Assembly: GCF_015865035.1 (NCBI RefSeq)
Contig: NZ_JADZGI010000001.1
Coordinates: forward strand, 2,790,001-2,854,000
DNA from: Novosphingobium aureum
GTDB lineage: Bacteria; Pseudomonadota; Alphaproteobacteria; Sphingomonadales; Sphingomonadaceae
DNA: 64,000 nt
Direction of reading: 5' to 3'
Within the stretch, counting starts at the first letter, position 1. The number at the start of each line of letters is the position of its first letter. Positions 1 through 9,543 of the stretch are shown piece by piece. The notes beneath the pieces are model-generated. The model was not told the DNA's origin. It made no database searches and worked only from the letters and a program-made list of their open reading frames with translations. The translations under genes were made by a program, and so were the position numbers.

Positions 1-1744
1 CCACTGGTCGGCCAGCGATCTGTACCTCACCTGCCCTTACGGCCCCTACAACTTCGAGTTCATGCCCGAGGTGATCGACGAGATCGCCACGCGCTACCCG
101 GTAGACGGCTTCTTCGGCAATCGCTGGAACACCCTTGGTCTGTGCCACTGCGACAGCTGCAAGCGCAATTTCGAGGCCGCAACGGGTGCGCAACTGCCGA
201 CACAGACCGATCCGGCCACGCCCGAAGGGTTGCGCTGGCACGAATGGTCGCAATCCCGCTTGCTGGCCGTGCAGGACCTGTGGAACGAGACAATCGTGAA
301 ACGCCGCCCGAACGCCTTCTTCGTGAGCGGGACCGAACGGCGCGGCATCATGGACTACGATGCCCGCGAGATCGGGGAGCGCATGAAGATGGTCTTCGGC
401 GACCGCCAGGCCCGCTCGAGCGAGTCCACCTACTACACGCCGGGCACCAAGGCCTGGAACAGCGGACGCTTCGCCAAGGAGTTGCGCGGCTACATGTTCG
501 ACAAGCCGGTCGGCCACATCATCTCGGTCGGTGTCGAGGAAGAATACCGATGGAAGGATTCTGTTCAGGACGCGGCAGAGATCCGGATCTGGGCCGCTGG
601 CTCGATCGCGCAGGGCGCACGCCCGTGGATCACCAAGTTCAATGCAAAGCCCTTCGACCGACGCTGGATGCCGGTCGTGAAGGACCTGTTCAACTGGCAT
701 CGGCGCCATGAACGCTACTTGCGCAATACCGCCAATCTTGCACGCGTCGCGCTGGTCATCGAGAACCGGGGGCCCGCCGTGATCGGCGGGGCGCAGCACC
801 GGCTTGAGATGGAAGGGCACCGCCGAGGCTTCTATCAGGCGATGCTCGAGGCGCGCATTCCCTTCGATGCGATCGATGCTGCATACCTCGACCCCGAACA
901 CCTCGCCCGCTTCGACGTACTGGTTCTGGCCAACGCCGCCGTGCTGTCCGAGAGCCAATGCGCGCAACTACGCGCTTTCGTGGCGCGGGGTGGCGCGATC
1001 GTCGCGACGCACGAGACATCGCTTTATGACGAGATGGGCAAGAAGCGCCCGGATTTCGCACTCGCCGATCTATTCGGTTGTCATTATGAGAGAACCGAGG
1101 CGCCCCTGCACAACAGCTATCTGACGCTACGCGCCCCCCACCCGGCGCTTGCACCGCTCGAAGGGGTATCGCGCACGATCGCCGCGACCGCCCGGGTTCA
1201 TGTGCGCCGAGACGGGCCTGCCGATGTTCCGATCACGCTCGTGCCCAGCTTTCCCGACCTGCCCATGGAACGCGTCTTCACCGATGTCACCGAGAGCGAC
1301 ATACCGATGGCTCTGTGTCGCAAGGTCGGCAAGGGGCGCGTCGCCTACCTGCCGATGAACATCGCAGCGACCTTCGAGGAACTGCAGCATGCCGATCACA
1401 TGCGCATCATGGCGGGCATGGTTCACTGGGCACTGGGCGCGCGCCAGCCGATGGAGGTTGCGGGCCCTGGCCTGGTCGATATCGCATGGTGGCGCCAGGA
1501 ACGCTCCCTCGCGGCACACATCGTCAATCTGAACAACCCGATGACGGGCAGCGGCAGCTATCGCGAGGCGATACCTACCGGTCCCTACGAGGTTTCTCTT
1601 GAGCTGCCCGAAGGTGCGCAGGTCCGAGCCGTCACGCTGCTCGATGCAGGCATGCCCGCAACCACGCGCCGGGACGGCGAACGCCTCGTCGTGACCGTGC
1701 CCTCGGTCAGCTTCCACGAGATCATCGCCGTCGATCTGGCCTGA
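1..1744 (+). CDS. Glycoside hydrolase-like protein with beta-galactosidase trimerisation-like domain (5' end outside window)
   Basis: The reading frame is open from base 2, so the true start lies upstream; about 580 residues are visible. The first ~220 look like a TIM-barrel catalytic region with a CHCDSC cysteine cluster near visible residue 50. After it comes an alpha/beta segment (about 240-440) like the trimerisation domain of family 42 beta-galactosidases, then a short beta-rich tail. The nearest named group I recall is the 'hypothetical glycosyl hydrolase 6' type. It is clearly related to the protein at 3163-5328 (CTCDNC at the same place). Seven bases separate it from the glycerate kinase gene, suggesting one transcript. 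Substrate is unknown; presence of a signal peptide cannot be judged. Confidence 0.62.
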   Translation, partial: HWSASDLYLTCPYGPYNFEFMPEVIDEIATRYPVDGFFGNRWNTLGLCHCDSCKRNFEAATGAQLPTQTDPATPEGLRWHEWSQSRLLAVQDLWNETIVKRRPNAFFVSGTERRGIMDYDAREIGERMKMVFGDRQARSSESTYYTPGTKAWNSGRFAKELRGYMFDKPVGHIISVGVEEEYRWKDSVQDAAEIRIWAAGSIAQGARPWITKFNAKPFDRRWMPVVKDLFNWHRRHERYLRNTANLARVALVIENRGPAVIGGAQHRLEMEGHRRGFYQAMLEARIPFDAIDAAYLDPEHLARFDVLVLANAAVLSESQCAQLRAFVARGGAIVATHETSLYDEMGKKRPDFALADLFGCHYERTEAPLHNSYLTLRAPHPALAPLEGVSRTIAATARVHVRRDGPADVPITLVPSFPDLPMERVFTDVTESDIPMALCRKVGKGRVAYLPMNIAATFEELQHADHMRIMAGMVHWALGARQPMEVAGPGLVDIAWWRQERSLAAHIVNLNNPMTGSGSYREAIPTGPYEVSLELPEGAQVRAVTLLDAGMPATTRRDGERLVVTVPSVSFHEIIAVDLA

Positions 1745-1751
1745 AGGATAC

Positions 1752-3137
1752 ATGCCCTTGCCACAGGCTTTCCGCCCTTCCGCTCCGACCGCGCCCGCTC
1801 CGCGCGACATGCTCGAGACGCTCTTTCGCGAGGGGCTCGAAACCGTCGACGGCGCCAGACTTCTGCGCACGCATTCGTGTTTCGACGGCGAGCGCTGGCA
1901 CTACGATGCTGGCGCTGCGGGCCGCTCGATTACTTTCGACATCCCGCGCGAAGGGCGCCTGATCGTCGTCGGTGCAGGCAAGGCAGCCGCAGCCCTGGCC
2001 CGCGGACTGGAGGACGTCTTTGGCGACCGCATCGACGATGGCTGCATCGTGGTCAAATACGGCCATACCGAGAAACTGGCCCATATCGGCCAGTACGAGG
2101 CGGGCCACCCCGTGCCCGATGCCAATGGCGTCGAGGCGACGGGACACATCCTCGCGACCCTGCGCGAGCTCACGCCCGACGACAGGGTGATCGTGCTGCT
2201 GACGGGCGGGGCCTCGGCTCTCCTCGTCGATCCGATCGAGGGCATCTCGCTCGAGGACAAGGCAGCCACGACCAGGCTCCTGCTCCATTCGAGCGCATCG
2301 ATCGACGAGATCAACGCGGTGCGCAAGTCGCTCTCCAGCGTCAAGGGCGGCGGGCTGCTGAGACACCTCGCGCCCGCCAGTTCGCTGACCCTGCTCGTCT
2401 CCGATGTCCCTAACGGCGATTTCGGAACGATTGGATCGGGACCCTCGATCCCCGAGGCCGGCAACGGCCCCGATCCGATCGACATCTTCCGCCGCCACGA
2501 CCTGACCGACCGCCTGCGCCCCGCAGTCATAACCGCCCTCGAACGCAGCGCCGACAGGCGACGCGAGCGCGGGCCGGACAAGGGACACCATGAGGTCCTT
2601 CTCCTCGCCGAAAGCGCGGACCTCGTGCGCAACGTCAGCGCCCTCGCACGCAAACAGGGCCTGCATACGCAGATCGTCGAGAGCTGCATGAACGGGAACA
2701 CGCATGAACAGGCTCACCGCTTCGTCGAAGCCGCACGGCGGGCGGTGAACGAGGGCGAACGTGACTTGCTGCTGATCGCTGCAGGCGAAACCACGCTCGA
2801 GGTATCCGGCCAAGGTACCGGGGGGCGCAATCAGGAATTCGCACTCTACGCCGCCCGCCTGCTCGACGGCTTGCCCGGCGTGACCTTGCTGGCAGCCGGA
2901 ACCGATGGAACCGACGGTCCGACCGAGGCCGCTGGCGGCTTCGCCGACGGCGCCAGCTGGTCACGCGCGCGCGCACTCGGCCTCGACCCCGCGAAGGCGC
3001 TCGAGGACAACGATTCCCACCCCTTGCTTGCAGCGCTCGGCGATCTGCTCGTGACCGGTCCGAGCGGAACCAATCTGATGGATCTCGTCCTCGCCCTTGT
3101 CGGGCCGGACGGATCGGGGAGAACGACGGCACCCTGA
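1752..3137 (+). CDS. gckA: Glycerate 2-kinase, MOFRL family (first copy)
   Basis: Phosphorylates D-glycerate with ATP to 2-phosphoglycerate, feeding lower glycolysis; cytoplasmic. The 461 residues match the DUF4147 plus MOFRL layout. Residues ~68-76 give VVGAGKAAA, then KYGHTE and GHPVPD, LLTGGASALL near 155, INAVRKSLSSVKGG near 190, and the C-terminal GGRNQEFAL and GTDGTDGPT motifs of the MOFRL domain. Older annotations call this family hydroxypyruvate reductase. The start follows a good ribosome site (GAAGGA, seven bases before ATG). It sits between two related glycosidase-like genes. A second, diverged copy lies at 16443-17708. Confidence 0.9.
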   Translation: MPLPQAFRPSAPTAPAPRDMLETLFREGLETVDGARLLRTHSCFDGERWHYDAGAAGRSITFDIPREGRLIVVGAGKAAAALARGLEDVFGDRIDDGCIVVKYGHTEKLAHIGQYEAGHPVPDANGVEATGHILATLRELTPDDRVIVLLTGGASALLVDPIEGISLEDKAATTRLLLHSSASIDEINAVRKSLSSVKGGGLLRHLAPASSLTLLVSDVPNGDFGTIGSGPSIPEAGNGPDPIDIFRRHDLTDRLRPAVITALERSADRRRERGPDKGHHEVLLLAESADLVRNVSALARKQGLHTQIVESCMNGNTHEQAHRFVEAARRAVNEGERDLLLIAAGETTLEVSGQGTGGRNQEFALYAARLLDGLPGVTLLAAGTDGTDGPTEAAGGFADGASWSRARALGLDPAKALEDNDSHPLLAALGDLLVTGPSGTNLMDLVLALVGPDGSGRTTAP

Positions 3138-3162
3138 AAACACCTGCCGCGCGGAGACATTG

Positions 3163-5328
3163 ATGACATCTGACTGGACCATTGGCCGGCGCCACTTCCT
3201 GATGGCGGCCGGAGCGGGCGCGTTCGGCGGCGCCCCGAACGTAGCACGGGCCGCATCCCGGCTCTTGGCGGGAACGGCCGCCAGTCCGCCCGAAGGATGG
3301 TGGGACCACCCATACCGTATCGTCCAGACGAACCTGCGCGAAATCGACGTCCTCGAGGATCCCGACGAGATCGCGCGTGCCGTTCGCGCATTCGGTGCGA
3401 ACGTGCTGGTGACCAATATCGGCGGGATCGTGGCGTTCTATCCGACCGAGCTCGACCTTCAATATACCAACCCCTATCTCAGGAACGACTTCGCCGGCGA
3501 GATGATCGAGGCCGCGCGCTCGCATGGCCTCAAGGTCGTGGGCCGTTTCGACCTTTCCAAGGCAATGAAGCCCGCCTTCGATGCCCATCCGGACTGGTTC
3601 ATGCGCAATCGCGATGGCTCGCCGCGGGTCTATGAAGGGACCTATCAGGCCTGTCCCAATGGTGGCTGGGCACACGACTACGGCTTCAGGATCCTCGCCG
3701 AAGGCGTTCCGCGCTACCGTACCGATGCCTACTTCTTCAACATGACCGGCTATCCCGAGACCGATTACGCCAACGTGCGCCACGGAATCTGCACCTGCGA
3801 CAATTGCCGCAGTGCCTTTCGCCGCCAGACCGGCCTCGAACTGCCCGAGAAGGACGGCTTCGAGGATCCGAACTGGATCGCCTACCTGCGCTTCCAGGAC
3901 CGTACGAGCGAGGCGCTGCTGACCAAGGTCAACCGCTACATCGCGGACATTCACGACGTGCCGATCATGCACTACTGGAACTTCGACGAGGTCGGGCGCG
4001 GCGAAGCCCAGCGGCGCGTCTACCGCCCCGCGCCAGAGTGGCCGCACCAGGCCGGCGAACAGACACGCGAAGCCCTTGCGCGCAACCCCGGCAAGCCGTT
4101 TTCGGCAACCTCGGCAGCCCACATCGACTACCCCTGGCGGCAGGTGACCGAGACCGCAGCCTGCCACGAATTGCGAATGGCGCAGCAACTGGGACTGGGG
4201 CTCGCCCCCGACCTCTACCTGATGGGAACACTCGCCGGACAGGACGACCAGTCCTGGCTGCCGCCAATGTCCGCGCTCTACGCCTTCCACAAGGAACACG
4301 AGGCGCAATACGCAGACCTCGAACCGGCTTCGCGCATCGCCCTGTATTCTTCGAGAAAGGCAGCGAGACTGGGCGGCGGCACGGCCAGTGCGCGCTATCG
4401 CGGCGATGCATTTCGCGGAGCCTACATGGCACTGGTCGACAGTCGCCTGCCCTTCCACATGATCAACGACGCGCGCCTCGAGGACGGCACCACGAAGCCC
4501 GACGGAGCATTCGATGCCATTGTCATGCCGCATGTCGAACTGATCAGTGACCGCGAGGCGGCCGCGCTCGATTCCTATGTCGCGGCGGGCGGCCTGCTGC
4601 TCGTGACCGGACGCACGGGTGGCTGCGACGAGCTTGGCAAGCAGCGCTCATCGATCGCCTTCGCAAGCTTTCCCGCATCTGCCTATGACGCGTCGCTCGA
4701 TGCCCATGGCTGGTCGGCGGATCTCGACGATGCCGCTCTCAGGTTCGCACAGGGGCGCATGATGCTCGACGAGCGCTATTTCCCGCCCACCCTGCGCCAC
4801 GACGCGCAAGTGCTGATGGGCCTTGCGCCCGACCAGCGCTTCGGCCCTCCCGAGTTCAGCTACGCGGTGCCCGGAGACGCGCCACGCAAGGACCCTGTCG
4901 TGCTCTCGCGTCGCCATGGCAAGGGCACGGTGGTGCAGATCCCGTGGATGCCGGACTGGCTCTATCATCGCCACGGCCTTGAGGCCCATCGCGCCTTGAT
5001 CGAGGCGATCGTGCGTCGCCACACGCCACCGGCTCCCTTCCTGCTACAAGGCGCGGGTGCCGTCGAGCTCTTCGCCATGCGCAAGATCGACGGCTCGGCC
5101 GACTTGCTCCACATCGTAAACTATTCCGGTCAGCACGGCGGGCGTTACGACGCCCCCTCGGCAATCAGCGGACTGCGCCTCGGCGTGCTGCGCTCGCATC
5201 GCGCATCGCCTTCCGTGCAATGCCTCAAGGCAAGGCGGGATGCGGCAAGGACCACCGCGCAGGACGAGCGATACGACTGGTTCACCCTTCCCCCCATCGG
5301 TGCCTTCGAAGCCCTTGTCGTGCGCTAG
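3163..5328 (+). CDS. Tat-exported glycoside hydrolase-like protein, paralogue of the gene at the window start
   Basis: Of 721 residues, the first ~30 form a twin-arginine signal (GRRHFLMAAGAGAF), so the folded enzyme should reach the periplasm. The ATG at 3163 places that signal at the N-terminus; an in-frame ATG at 3097 would add 22 residues overlapping the preceding kinase gene. A barrel-like domain carries DAYFFN and the CTCDNC cluster near residue 210. A trimerisation-like alpha/beta domain follows from about residue 390, ending in a small beta domain. Cysteine spacing and domain order match the truncated gene at 1-1744. Likely a polysaccharide or oligosaccharide hydrolase; substrate unknown. 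A strong terminator follows. Confidence 0.65.
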   Translation: MTSDWTIGRRHFLMAAGAGAFGGAPNVARAASRLLAGTAASPPEGWWDHPYRIVQTNLREIDVLEDPDEIARAVRAFGANVLVTNIGGIVAFYPTELDLQYTNPYLRNDFAGEMIEAARSHGLKVVGRFDLSKAMKPAFDAHPDWFMRNRDGSPRVYEGTYQACPNGGWAHDYGFRILAEGVPRYRTDAYFFNMTGYPETDYANVRHGICTCDNCRSAFRRQTGLELPEKDGFEDPNWIAYLRFQDRTSEALLTKVNRYIADIHDVPIMHYWNFDEVGRGEAQRRVYRPAPEWPHQAGEQTREALARNPGKPFSATSAAHIDYPWRQVTETAACHELRMAQQLGLGLAPDLYLMGTLAGQDDQSWLPPMSALYAFHKEHEAQYADLEPASRIALYSSRKAARLGGGTASARYRGDAFRGAYMALVDSRLPFHMINDARLEDGTTKPDGAFDAIVMPHVELISDREAAALDSYVAAGGLLLVTGRTGGCDELGKQRSSIAFASFPASAYDASLDAHGWSADLDDAALRFAQGRMMLDERYFPPTLRHDAQVLMGLAPDQRFGPPEFSYAVPGDAPRKDPVVLSRRHGKGTVVQIPWMPDWLYHRHGLEAHRALIEAIVRRHTPPAPFLLQGAGAVELFAMRKIDGSADLLHIVNYSGQHGGRYDAPSAISGLRLGVLRSHRASPSVQCLKARRDAARTTAQDERYDWFTLPPIGAFEALVVR

Positions 5329-5355
5329 GGCGCGACAACAAGCGCTGGAACAAGG

Positions 5356-5388
5356 AAAGGGCCACTTCGGATGAAGTGGCCCTTTCTT
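5356..5388 (+). terminator. Rho-independent terminator after the glycosidase operon
   Basis: A perfect 13-bp inverted repeat (AAAGGGCCACTTC, 5356-5368, and its complement 5373-5385) closes on the four-base loop GGAT. The descending arm ends in TTTCTT. It lies 28 bases after the stop at 5328 and separates this plus-strand unit from the convergent lctP gene; the A-rich start of the stem would also serve the minus strand. Confidence 0.85.
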
Positions 5389-5527
5389 CGTGTACGACAT
5401 CGAAACGGAAAGGTGGCCCCGGCCCGTCTCCCCAGGCCGACCGGGGCCGAGGTTCATGTCGCGATCAGGGAGGCAACCGCGACATCTCGAACAAAGGAGG
5501 CAATGCGCGCCTCGACCATGGGCGCAC

Positions 5528-7210
5528 TCACTTCACGACCCAGTCGGTGAACGGGGGTACATAGGCCATCAGCATGACCAGCCCGCCCATCATCATGCCC
5601 AGCGCAATGCTATGGACCAGCACGTAGCGCAGGATCTTGCCCTCAGCCCCGAACCACTTGGTCGCGGTCGAGGCGACGACGATCGACTGCGCGTCGATCA
5701 TCTTGCCCATCACACCGCCCGCACTGTTGGCACCGGCCATCAGGATCGGTGGCAGTCCGAGTTGCTGCGAGGTGATCTTTTGCAGGCTGCCGAAGAGCAC
5801 GTTGGACGCCGTATCGGAACCCGTCACCGCGACCCCGAGCCAGCCGAGCATAGTCCCGAAAAACGGGTAAAGTACGCCGGTGCCGGCAAAAGCCAGCCCC
5901 ATGGTCGCGTCGATCCCGGCAAAGCGGGTCACATAGCCGAGTGCCAGCATAGCAGCGATCGTCAGGAGAGACGGTGCCACCAGCTTGAGCGAGCGCGCAT
6001 AGGTGCCCACAATCTGCGCGGGCCGCATTCCGAGAAGGAAGCCGCTGAAGATGGCTGCCAGGAGGATCCCCGACCCGGTCGCCGAGAAGAGGTTGAGGTT
6101 GAAGACCGCGCCCTCGACTTCCGGTGCGGCGACGACCGGCGGCATGCGCTGGACCATCCCGTCGAGCAGGGGAACCGCGAAGCTGGGCTTGAACAGTGCA
6201 TCGAGCCCGGTCTTCACGAAGGGCAGGCCCCATACGAAGATCATGACCGTCAGGATCAGCCATGGCATCCAGGCCTTGCGCACCGCCGCGGGCGTAGGAT
6301 GCTCGGCATCGGGATGGACGCGTTCCTCGGCCATCTCCTCCTCGACGGCGCGGCTGTCACCCTTGCTGAGCGGGGCGTCGTTGACGTGCATCACGCTGCG
6401 TGGCTTCCAGACCCGCAAGAACCCGATCAGCACGAGAATGGTCAGGAGCGCGGAACCCACCGCCGTCAGCCATGGCCCATGCAGGTTCGAAATCGCCAGC
6501 TGGGCAAGGCCGAAAGTCAGCCCGGTAACGAGAACGGCGGGCCAGACTTCGAGTGTACGACGCCAGCCGCAGTAGGCGACGAGCAACCAGAACGGAACGA
6601 TGATGCAGAATATCGTCATCTGGCGTCCGACCATCGCCGACAGCTCCAGCAAGGGCAGTCCGGTGATCGCCGAAAGGGTCAACAGCGGTGTCCCCAGCGC
6701 CCCGAACGCGACCGGAGCGGTGTTCGCAATGAGCGAGAGACCGGAGGCCTGGAGTCTCGTGAAACCAAGGCCGATCAGCATCGCTCCGGTCACCGCGACA
6801 GGGGTTCCGAAGCCTGCCGCACCCTCGAAGAACGCACCGAAGCAAAAGGCGATCAGCAGCAACTGGAGGCGGCTGTCGTCGGTGATCCGCGCGATCGAGT
6901 TGCGCATGATCTCGAACTGGCCGCACTCGTTGGTCAGCTGGTACAGGAAGATAATGTTCAGCACGATCCAGCCAATCGGCAGCAGGCCGTAGGCGGCTCC
7001 GAACCCGGCTGCGGCAAAGGCGCTGCCGGTGGGCATCCCATAGACGGCTATGGCGATCAGCAGCGCTACTGCGAGGCCCGCGAGCGCGGCAATGTGCGCA
7101 CGCATGTGCAGCAGTCCAAGCCCCCCCAGCATGACCACGACCGGCGCTGCCGCAAGGATCGTTGATATCCACCCGTTGCCCACGGGATCGTAGTTCTGCG
7201 GCCAGATCAT
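5528..7210 (-). CDS. lctP: LctP-family permease (lactate/glycolate symporter)
   Basis: Inner-membrane 2-hydroxymonocarboxylate:proton symporter of 560 residues, the usual LctP length (about 550), with 12 or more hydrophobic segments. N-terminal motifs (AAAPVVVMLGGL, IGWIVLNIIFLYQLT) and the FFEGAAGFGTPVAV stretch near residue 148 are typical, as is SDTASNVLFGSLQ near 460. Known substrates are L- and D-lactate and glycolate. In this sugar-acid neighbourhood it may import glycolate, glycerate or a related acid; no lactate or glycolate dehydrogenase is nearby, so the substrate is an inference. Confidence 0.88.
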   Translation of the reverse strand: MIWPQNYDPVGNGWISTILAAAPVVVMLGGLGLLHMRAHIAALAGLAVALLIAIAVYGMPTGSAFAAAGFGAAYGLLPIGWIVLNIIFLYQLTNECGQFEIMRNSIARITDDSRLQLLLIAFCFGAFFEGAAGFGTPVAVTGAMLIGLGFTRLQASGLSLIANTAPVAFGALGTPLLTLSAITGLPLLELSAMVGRQMTIFCIIVPFWLLVAYCGWRRTLEVWPAVLVTGLTFGLAQLAISNLHGPWLTAVGSALLTILVLIGFLRVWKPRSVMHVNDAPLSKGDSRAVEEEMAEERVHPDAEHPTPAAVRKAWMPWLILTVMIFVWGLPFVKTGLDALFKPSFAVPLLDGMVQRMPPVVAAPEVEGAVFNLNLFSATGSGILLAAIFSGFLLGMRPAQIVGTYARSLKLVAPSLLTIAAMLALGYVTRFAGIDATMGLAFAGTGVLYPFFGTMLGWLGVAVTGSDTASNVLFGSLQKITSQQLGLPPILMAGANSAGGVMGKMIDAQSIVVASTATKWFGAEGKILRYVLVHSIALGMMMGGLVMLMAYVPPFTDWVVK

Positions 7211-7268
7211 CGGCAGGAAACCTCTCTAAAATATGGTCGCGAAAGTGACGGCTCGCCTCGTCGGGGCC

Positions 7269-7314
7269 AATGAAGGCCCGCCGCGGTTTCACATCGCGGG
7301 ACAGGCCCTTCATT
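7269..7314. other. Imperfect hairpin between the beta-propeller gene and lctP
   Basis: AATGAAGGCC (7269-7278) pairs with GGCCCTTCATT (7304-7314) with one bulge, and CCGCG/CGCGG pair inside. It lies just after the stop of the minus-strand gene at 7321-8427 and about 60 bases ahead of lctP. There is no T-run, so it may be a weak terminator or RNA-stabilising stem. Confidence 0.35.
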
Positions 7315-7320
7315 CGGGGC

Positions 7321-8427
7321 CTAGAGACCTTCGGGCAGGTCCATCAGCAGGATGCCGCGACCCGATCCGGCTTCCTCGGCGGCAAGACCGATCTGGAACG
7401 CCATGCGCGCACCATCCCGGCTGATCTGCGGGTTGGAGAAGCGATAATCGCCGTAGTCCTGAGCGAAGGTGATCCGCCAGTAGCCCGGATTGTCAGGCTT
7501 CAGTTCGAGCACGCAGACATCGAGGCCGCGCGCCTGATCGTTGCCGCATTCGGTCGTCGTATGTCGCCCGCTGGGGAAGATTCCCTCGGCTTCGGCGTAA
7601 AGTTCGCGCGGGGTGGGCACGTGCTCCATCGCTCCGGTCCCGGTATCGATCACGTAGACCTGCGCTTCGGCGACCGGCTTGGCACCGGGAATTCCGCTCT
7701 TGTCCATGACGTAGCAGGTCGAGGTCAGTTTGCTGTCGTCGTCGAACCAGTCCTGCGCTTCGAGCAGGCACTCGCGGCCATCGCGCGTCACCAGCTTGCG
7801 CACCTGTTCCAGTCGCGGACGCCCCTCCTCGACAACCACCGCGCCAGTCATCAGCGAGACCGTCATCGGCAGTTTGGGCGATATCACGCCGACGCGCGGC
7901 TCCAGCACCTGCCACGCGACGCGATTGCTGACCGGGCTCGCGGCAAGCCCTTCGAATACGGTCGCGCCCAGGGCAAAGGCCTGCCCCTGCGCGGCTGCAT
8001 CCATCCACCACATCTCGATATGGGCTGCCCGCGTCGCCTCCGGGCTTTCCCCCATCCTGCGCGGGCCAAGCAGAAGGTACGAACCGTCGGCCATGTAGTG
8101 GACGCGCAGAAAACCGGGATTGGGCAGGTGCGCGGTCAGGTTGCGCATCTTGCCGCTGTCCAGGTCGATCTCGAAGGCATCGCCATAGGCGCGTTCGATG
8201 AAGGCGACCCGCTTGCCATCGGGCGAGAATACCGCGCGCTCGCCAAAGCTGGTCAGCACACGGGTCCGGGCAGGCAGATTGTCTAGCGGATCGGCCGCCT
8301 TGCTGGGCGCGGCAAACGGTCCGGTAACGGGTACCCGCTCGTCCCAAGCCGTCTCGTCGCGCGCTTGCGCCGGGCTGGCTAGCGCCGCGACTGCGGCAAT
8401 CAGGGCGGTGCGGTGCAGGCTTTTCAT
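7321..8427 (-). CDS. Periplasmic beta-propeller (TolB/WD40-like) protein of unknown function
   Basis: 368 residues from the ATG at 8427, chosen because it places a clean Sec signal (KSLHRTALIAAVAALASPAQA) at the N-terminus; an ATG at 8451 would add eight residues. The mature part has repeated blade-like motifs such as FSPDGKRVAFIE and YMADGSYLLLG and several cysteines late in the chain. Such PD40-type propellers can be sugar-binding, proteolytic accessory or lyase proteins. No catalytic signature is recognisable. It lies between lctP and denD, so a role in sugar-acid uptake or processing is only suggested by position. Confidence 0.6.
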   Translation of the reverse strand: MKSLHRTALIAAVAALASPAQARDETAWDERVPVTGPFAAPSKAADPLDNLPARTRVLTSFGERAVFSPDGKRVAFIERAYGDAFEIDLDSGKMRNLTAHLPNPGFLRVHYMADGSYLLLGPRRMGESPEATRAAHIEMWWMDAAAQGQAFALGATVFEGLAASPVSNRVAWQVLEPRVGVISPKLPMTVSLMTGAVVVEEGRPRLEQVRKLVTRDGRECLLEAQDWFDDDSKLTSTCYVMDKSGIPGAKPVAEAQVYVIDTGTGAMEHVPTPRELYAEAEGIFPSGRHTTTECGNDQARGLDVCVLELKPDNPGYWRITFAQDYGDYRFSNPQISRDGARMAFQIGLAAEEAGSGRGILLMDLPEGL

Positions 8428-8524
8428 GAAGTCTCCCGAGTCTGGCGGCACTTCGCCGCTTCCCGGGGATCATCGCCCGCACTGGCCCCTCTAGCGAGGA
8501 AACGGCTGCCCCTATTCCGCATCA

Positions 8525-8553
8525 CGGGACAGTGCCGCGCGCGCACTGTCCCG
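8525..8553 (-). terminator. Hairpin at the end of the otnK-otnC-denD operon
   Basis: CGGGACAGTGC (8525-8535) and its exact complement (8543-8553) form an 11-bp stem around a CG-only loop, four bases after the denD stop. No U-tract is present, so it may stop transcription inefficiently or protect the 3' end. Confidence 0.5.
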
Positions 8554-8556
8554 GGG

Positions 8557-9543
8557 TCAGCAAGCAGCGGCGAGCGGGGCGGACGGCCCTGCGTTCATCT
8601 CCTCGAGAAAGTCGCGGATCGTCTGGTCGAACGATGAGTCGCTGGTGAAGCCGAGCGCGCGCGCCCGGCTATCGTCCCAGCGCGCCGGCCAGGAGGCAAC
8701 GATGCGCTCCACCGCCGGATCAAGGCACCACGCGATATGTTCGAGCGGCTCGGAACCAGCCACCGCCTCGAGCGCCTCGACCATCTGGGCCACGGTGACG
8801 GAGAGACCGGGCAAATCAACGATCGGGTTGGCCCCCAACATTGCAGCGGGCAAGTCCCCTGCATGAACCAGGTTGGCGATCGCATGGCGCGGAGAGAGCA
8901 GCCATAGCGGCAGATCCGGCGCAACCGGGCAGACAGTATCCTTGCCACAAAGCGGCTCGCGCACGATCCCGCTGGCAAAGGACGACGCCGCCTGGTTGGG
9001 AAGGCCGGGCCGCACGCTGATCGTGGGCAGGCGCAGGACAACGCCATCGACAAAGCCGCGCCGGGTGTATTCGGCAAGGAGCAACTCGGCGATGGCCTTC
9101 TCCGCGCCATAGGAAGAGCGCGGGGCGACAGACAGGGGCGCGTCTTCGCTGACCGGACCGAATACCGCAACCGAGCTGGTGAAGACGACGCGCGGAGAGT
9201 TCCCGGATTTGCGGCAGGCCTCGAGCAAGGTCTGCGAGCCCTGCACGTTCACTTCCATGCCGAGATCGAAGTCAGCCTCGGCCTGTCCGCTGACGACCGC
9301 TGCCAGGTGAAAAACCACGTCAGCCCCATCGACAAGCGCCTCGAGCGCGCCCGCGTCAGTTACCGAGCCCCGAACGACGCTGATGCGCGGGTCGACCGGA
9401 ACCTCGGGAAAATCTCGATCGAAGAGCACCAACGAGGTGGCAATCTCGTCCATGGCGGGCTCGGTCGGAACGTCTCGTGCCAGCAAGGCGCGTGCGAGGC
9501 GCTGGCCAAGAAAGCCGCCTCCACCGGTAATGACGATCTTCAT
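8557..9543 (-). CDS. denD: D-erythronate dehydrogenase (extended SDR)
   Basis: NAD-dependent oxidation of D-erythronate to 2-oxo-tetronate, first step of the four-carbon sugar-acid pathway; cytoplasmic. 328 residues with the Rossmann motif GGGGFLG (residues 7-13), FTSSVAVFG near 125 and the catalytic YGAEK near 144. The stretch RPGLPNQAASSFASG near 183 is what I recall as a hallmark of DenD rather than generic epimerases. It overlaps otnC by four bases (ATGA), and otnK is immediately upstream, the expected partner set. Closely related sugar epimerases are the alternative, but the context argues against them. Confidence 0.85.
   Translation of the reverse strand: MKIVITGGGGFLGQRLARALLARDVPTEPAMDEIATSLVLFDRDFPEVPVDPRISVVRGSVTDAGALEALVDGADVVFHLAAVVSGQAEADFDLGMEVNVQGSQTLLEACRKSGNSPRVVFTSSVAVFGPVSEDAPLSVAPRSSYGAEKAIAELLLAEYTRRGFVDGVVLRLPTISVRPGLPNQAASSFASGIVREPLCGKDTVCPVAPDLPLWLLSPRHAIANLVHAGDLPAAMLGANPIVDLPGLSVTVAQMVEALEAVAGSEPLEHIAWCLDPAVERIVASWPARWDDSRARALGFTSDSSFDQTIRDFLEEMNAGPSAPLAAAC

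Noticed and set aside
2635..4533. 632-codon minus-strand open frame opposite the kinase and glycosidase genes
   Set aside because: Spans two convincing plus-strand genes and shows no family pattern.
5390..7165. Long plus-strand open frame opposite lctP
   Set aside because: Its translation is rich in His, Arg, Gln and Glu without any fold pattern, while the minus strand encodes a complete LctP permease.
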